Positions 61,690 through 64,000 of a stretch of DNA of 64,000 nucleotides are shown here, piece by piece. How positions within the stretch are numbered: the first letter of the stretch is position 1; every line of letters begins with the position of its first letter. A program made the translations under genes and the position numbers. Below the pieces are notes generated by a model that worked only from the letters and a program-made list of their open reading frames with translations, searched no databases and was not told the DNA's origin. This DNA is from Salinithrix halophila (lineage in GTDB: Bacteria > Bacillota > Bacilli > Thermoactinomycetales > DSM-45169): NCBI RefSeq assembly GCF_042650125.1, contig NZ_JBHSAP010000007.1, forward strand, positions 186,001 through 250,000, written 5' to 3'.

Positions 61690-61959
61690 CCCGTTCCACC
61701 CCTAGCTTCCATGTATAATGACAAGTGTAAAGGAGGAAGCGAAAGCGAAACTATCGATTCATATTACATCTAGCTTTAAAGTTTGTAAGGTTTGGAGACA
61801 GTATCTAACCATGAAAGTCTTTTAGCTTCCATCTCAAGGTGCTTTTTTTATTTTCCTTTCATGAAGACCAGCGGTCATGATACACTTTTTAATAAACGGA
61901 AATGATTCACTATTCTGGGTCTGAAACGGGACAGACCCTGACTAATCGAGGTGAATATC

Positions 61960-63369
61960 ATGTCGATCCTGGACTTCGACGCCACGACAGTAGCCCGGAA
62001 GGTCCGCAATCGTGAACTCTCTTCCCTGGAAGCTACTGAAGCTTATATCACCCACCTGAAAAAGATCCAACCCCACCTTAACTGCTTGGTAGAGGAGCGC
62101 TTTGATCAAGCACGGGAGGAAGCCAGACAGGCTGATGAACAATTGAAACTCGGCAACGCCCGGGGCCAGCTGTTCGGAGTTCCGATCAGCATCAAAGAAT
62201 CCTTTGATGTGAAAGGGATGCGGACGACCAGTGGCCTCTCCCATCGAAGAGATCATATCGCTGACCAAGATGCGACCATCGTTGCTCAACTTCGGAGAGA
62301 AGGCGCGATTATTCTGGGAAAAACTAACACTCCTTCCCTTTGTTTTTGTCAGGAAACAGAAAACAAGTGTTTTGGACGGACAAACAATCCCTGGGATGTG
62401 ACTCGTACAGCGGGTGGTTCAAGCGGCGGTGAGGGAGCCTTGATCGCCGCCGGTGGAGCGGCAGTGGGGGTAGGCTCCGACGTCGGCGGCTCTATTCGCT
62501 TTCCCTGTCATTTTAACGGCGTCATCGGGTTTAAAAGCGGTCGTGGACAAGTTTCGCAAGCCGGTTCGTTCCCACCTATCCGGATTCCTTTGCAGGAGCG
62601 GATGCTCGGAATGGGAGCCATCGCCAAATCAGTCCGGGATGCACGCCTCATCCATTCCATTCTGGCTTCCCCTCCCCCATCGGACTCCCTGGATTCCTTC
62701 GAAATCGTTTTTCCTTTACACGATCAGCACTATCCCCTTCAGGAGGAAACCGCATCCTTAATGAAACAGGTCGTGCAAACCATGGATCGCCGTTTTTCCC
62801 TGACCGATCAGGAGCCGCCCTATTATCGGGAATCCGCCCAACTTTGGCAATGGATCATGTCCATCGATGGAGCCCATGATACGGCAACCATCGCTTTTGA
62901 CGACAAGCCGATCCGTCCGATTTGGGAGTTTGCGAAGGAAATACTGGGGAAGAAGTCGGACTTGCACCGCTATCTGTCCTGGGCCCTCATCGGTGCCCGC
63001 TTATTTAAACCGAGCCAAAAACGGCTGGCCGCCATCCAACAGACCCTAACCGCCGGGGACCAGGAGCTGAACTCTTATTTCAACCGACGCCTGTTGATCC
63101 TTCCCGTTTACCACCGTACAGCCTTACCCCATGGCCAGCTATACCGGGAGATTTTCTCCATGCGCAAAACGTATCAAACCTATATGCCTTTTGTCGCCTA
63201 TGCCAATGTATGGGGACTACCTTCACTCGTCATCCCGGTCGGCGAAGGAGAAGACGGCCTCCCGGCAGCCATCCAGGTGATCGGCGGCAATGGGAACGAG
63301 GAGACGATTTTCCAATTGGGGGAGTGGCTGGAACAAAAATTTCGCGGATATGTCCGTGCAGAAGTGTAA
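61960..63369 (+). CDS. Amidase (amidase-signature family, GatA-like fold)
   Basis: 469 aa from ATG 61960 with GAGGTG 6 nt upstream; an in-frame GTG three codons earlier lies on that site. Amidase-signature Ser-cis-Ser-Lys triad: Lys in VPISIKESF (about residue 78), cis-Ser in TAGGSSGGEGAL and the nucleophile Ser in GSDVGGSIRFP. Hydrolyses a carboxamide; not GatA, since no gatB/gatC is adjacent and the GatA-specific segments are absent. Substrate unknown. Cytoplasmic. Confidence 0.88.
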   Translation: MSILDFDATTVARKVRNRELSSLEATEAYITHLKKIQPHLNCLVEERFDQAREEARQADEQLKLGNARGQLFGVPISIKESFDVKGMRTTSGLSHRRDHIADQDATIVAQLRREGAIILGKTNTPSLCFCQETENKCFGRTNNPWDVTRTAGGSSGGEGALIAAGGAAVGVGSDVGGSIRFPCHFNGVIGFKSGRGQVSQAGSFPPIRIPLQERMLGMGAIAKSVRDARLIHSILASPPPSDSLDSFEIVFPLHDQHYPLQEETASLMKQVVQTMDRRFSLTDQEPPYYRESAQLWQWIMSIDGAHDTATIAFDDKPIRPIWEFAKEILGKKSDLHRYLSWALIGARLFKPSQKRLAAIQQTLTAGDQELNSYFNRRLLILPVYHRTALPHGQLYREIFSMRKTYQTYMPFVAYANVWGLPSLVIPVGEGEDGLPAAIQVIGGNGNEETIFQLGEWLEQKFRGYVRAEV

Positions 63370-63377
63370 AAACCATG

Positions 63378-63418
63378 AGCGGCCCCTTGACCGGTGGATT
63401 ACCGGGCAAGGGGCCGCT
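63378..63418. terminator. Hairpin after the amidase gene
   Basis: AGCGGCCCCTTG / CAAGGGGCCGCT, 12-bp perfect stem with an internal CCGG / CCGG stem; no T run. Confidence 0.55.
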
Positions 63419-63568
63419 TCGCTGATGGAAAAGGTTATGTTCTCTACTGTCGCTAAAAGATTTTAAAGCGTTGTAGCTGAAAAAGGTGGATGTATACTAT
63501 TTCCAAAAAACAAGCAGTTGGTATAAAATATAATTATTAATCCCAGGTAGCGGAAAGGTGGGCATAAA

Positions 63569-64000
63569 TTGGAGTCCTTAGATATTCACGAGGTCGGTGA
63601 AATTATTCGAAAAGTCCGTAAAGAACGACGCCTTCGATTGGAGGATTTGGCTGACAAAAACATTTCTCCTGCCACCATAAGCAACATTGAAAGAGGCGTT
63701 CCCCATGTAGGGGTTGAAAAAGCACTCTACCTTCTGAATAAGTTGAATATCCCATTGGAACAAGTACCGGAAATCTTGCTGGGTGAGCAGAAAGAATTGA
63801 AGAAACTACAATTTTATTTGTTCCAAACGGAAACCCTAAGGGATATCGGGGAAGCTGAAAAAGCATTAAAAAAGCTGGACCAAATAACCCTTGACGATTC
63901 CCATCCCTATGCAGCCTACTACCATTACATCAAGGGGAAGTGCTATAGCAGTCAACGGAATTGGAAAAGAGCAGAGCGCTCTTTCTTTAACGCGATTCGA
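63569..64000 (+). CDS. XRE HTH plus TPR regulator (RRNPP/PlcR-NprR-like), 3' end outside window
   Basis: Partial: 144 codons to the window edge, no stop. TTG start with AAAGGTGGG 7 nt upstream. An N-terminal XRE HTH (EVGEIIRKVRKERRLRLEDLADKN then SPATISNIERGV, residues 8-45) is followed by a helical repeat region typical of the TPR part of RRNPP regulators (YLFQTETLRDIGEAEKALKKL, then AAYYHYIKGKCYSSQRNWKRAERSFFNAIR). RRNPP proteins bind short secreted signalling peptides. No candidate peptide gene follows inside the window; it may lie just downstream. Could also be a plain HTH-TPR stress regulator. Confidence 0.8.
   Translation, partial: MESLDIHEVGEIIRKVRKERRLRLEDLADKNISPATISNIERGVPHVGVEKALYLLNKLNIPLEQVPEILLGEQKELKKLQFYLFQTETLRDIGEAEKALKKLDQITLDDSHPYAAYYHYIKGKCYSSQRNWKRAERSFFNAIR

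Noticed and set aside
61690..61959. TATAAT near 61714 and AAAGGAGG near 61729 as a small gene upstream of the amidase
   Set aside because: No start codon follows the ribosome-binding-like sequence within a usable distance; at most part of the amidase leader.
1..64000. tRNA, rRNA, prophage or transposase genes
   Set aside because: None recognised on either strand by motif reading.

Overview
The window looks like chromosomal DNA of a moderately GC-rich, endospore-forming Firmicute. The evidence is strong AGGAGG-type ribosome binding sites, many TTG and GTG starts, spore-associated genes (YheC/YheD, SpoVR), a type 2 isopentenyl-diphosphate isomerase, OdhAB and a small SipS-type signal peptidase. 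The content suggests family Thermoactinomycetaceae, but there is no rRNA here and that placement is inference. No rRNA, tRNA, CRISPR array, prophage or transposase gene was found.

Layout. 1-7.8 kb: a YheC/YheD ATP-grasp spore-coat protein, a GNAT acetyltransferase and a giant gene whose product is about 164 copies of a strict 10-residue repeat, with a recent 630-bp internal duplication. 7.8-12.8 kb: carbonic anhydrase, SpoVR, a secreted DUF4309-like protein, a YhfK-like reductase, and an SMR exporter with its TetR repressor. 13-17.1 kb: fni and a large secreted Vpr-like subtilisin. 17.2-19.2 kb: an AgaS-like isomerase/deaminase and a GatY-like aldolase. 19.4-20.0 kb: a compact operon of four tandem genes for 26-residue hydrophobic peptides, each with its own Shine-Dalgarno site and TTG start, between a good sigma-A promoter and a terminator. 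This is the most novel-looking item.

20.0-37.4 kb is one long minus-strand sugar-utilisation cluster of 14 genes: two paralogous lipoprotein solute-binding proteins, two LplB/LplC-type permeases, two Gfo/Idh/MocA dehydrogenases, an SDR, a DapA-like lyase, a YesL-like membrane protein, a ROK protein, a cytoplasmic GH20 hexosaminidase, two DegT-type aminotransferases and a deacetylase-like protein. It is read divergently from an unusual regulator (PrpR-N-like sensor, degenerate GGDEF-like domain, C-terminal winged helix). An inverted repeat overlaps the -35 box of the cluster promoter. No ABC ATPase is present, so a shared MsmX-type ATPase is expected. The gene set suggests uptake and remodelling of an amino-sugar-containing compound; the substrate is not identifiable from sequence.

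38.8-48 kb: enolase-superfamily enzyme, AGCS symporter, a 294-bp hairpin-rich element with 14-bp terminal inverted repeats, PdxK-type kinase, Nudix hydrolase, signal peptidase I, SteT-like exchanger and a NERD-domain helicase. 48-54.5 kb: fatty-acid/aldehyde metabolism (acyl-CoA ligase, SCP2, acyl-CoA dehydrogenase, TetR, aldehyde dehydrogenase), with a perfect 20-bp palindrome between the divergent TetR and aldehyde dehydrogenase genes, plus a LysE-type exporter. 54.6-58.8 kb: odhAB. 59-64 kb: a CWC cysteine-rich protein, a squalene/phytoene-synthase-like protein, a stand-alone mraY, an amidase and the start of an HTH-TPR (RRNPP-like) regulator cut by the window edge.

Many CDS starts were moved from the longest open frame to an internal ATG, GTG or TTG with a well-spaced Shine-Dalgarno sequence; the reason is given in each entry. 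All function calls rest on motif and family recognition by eye, without database searches.
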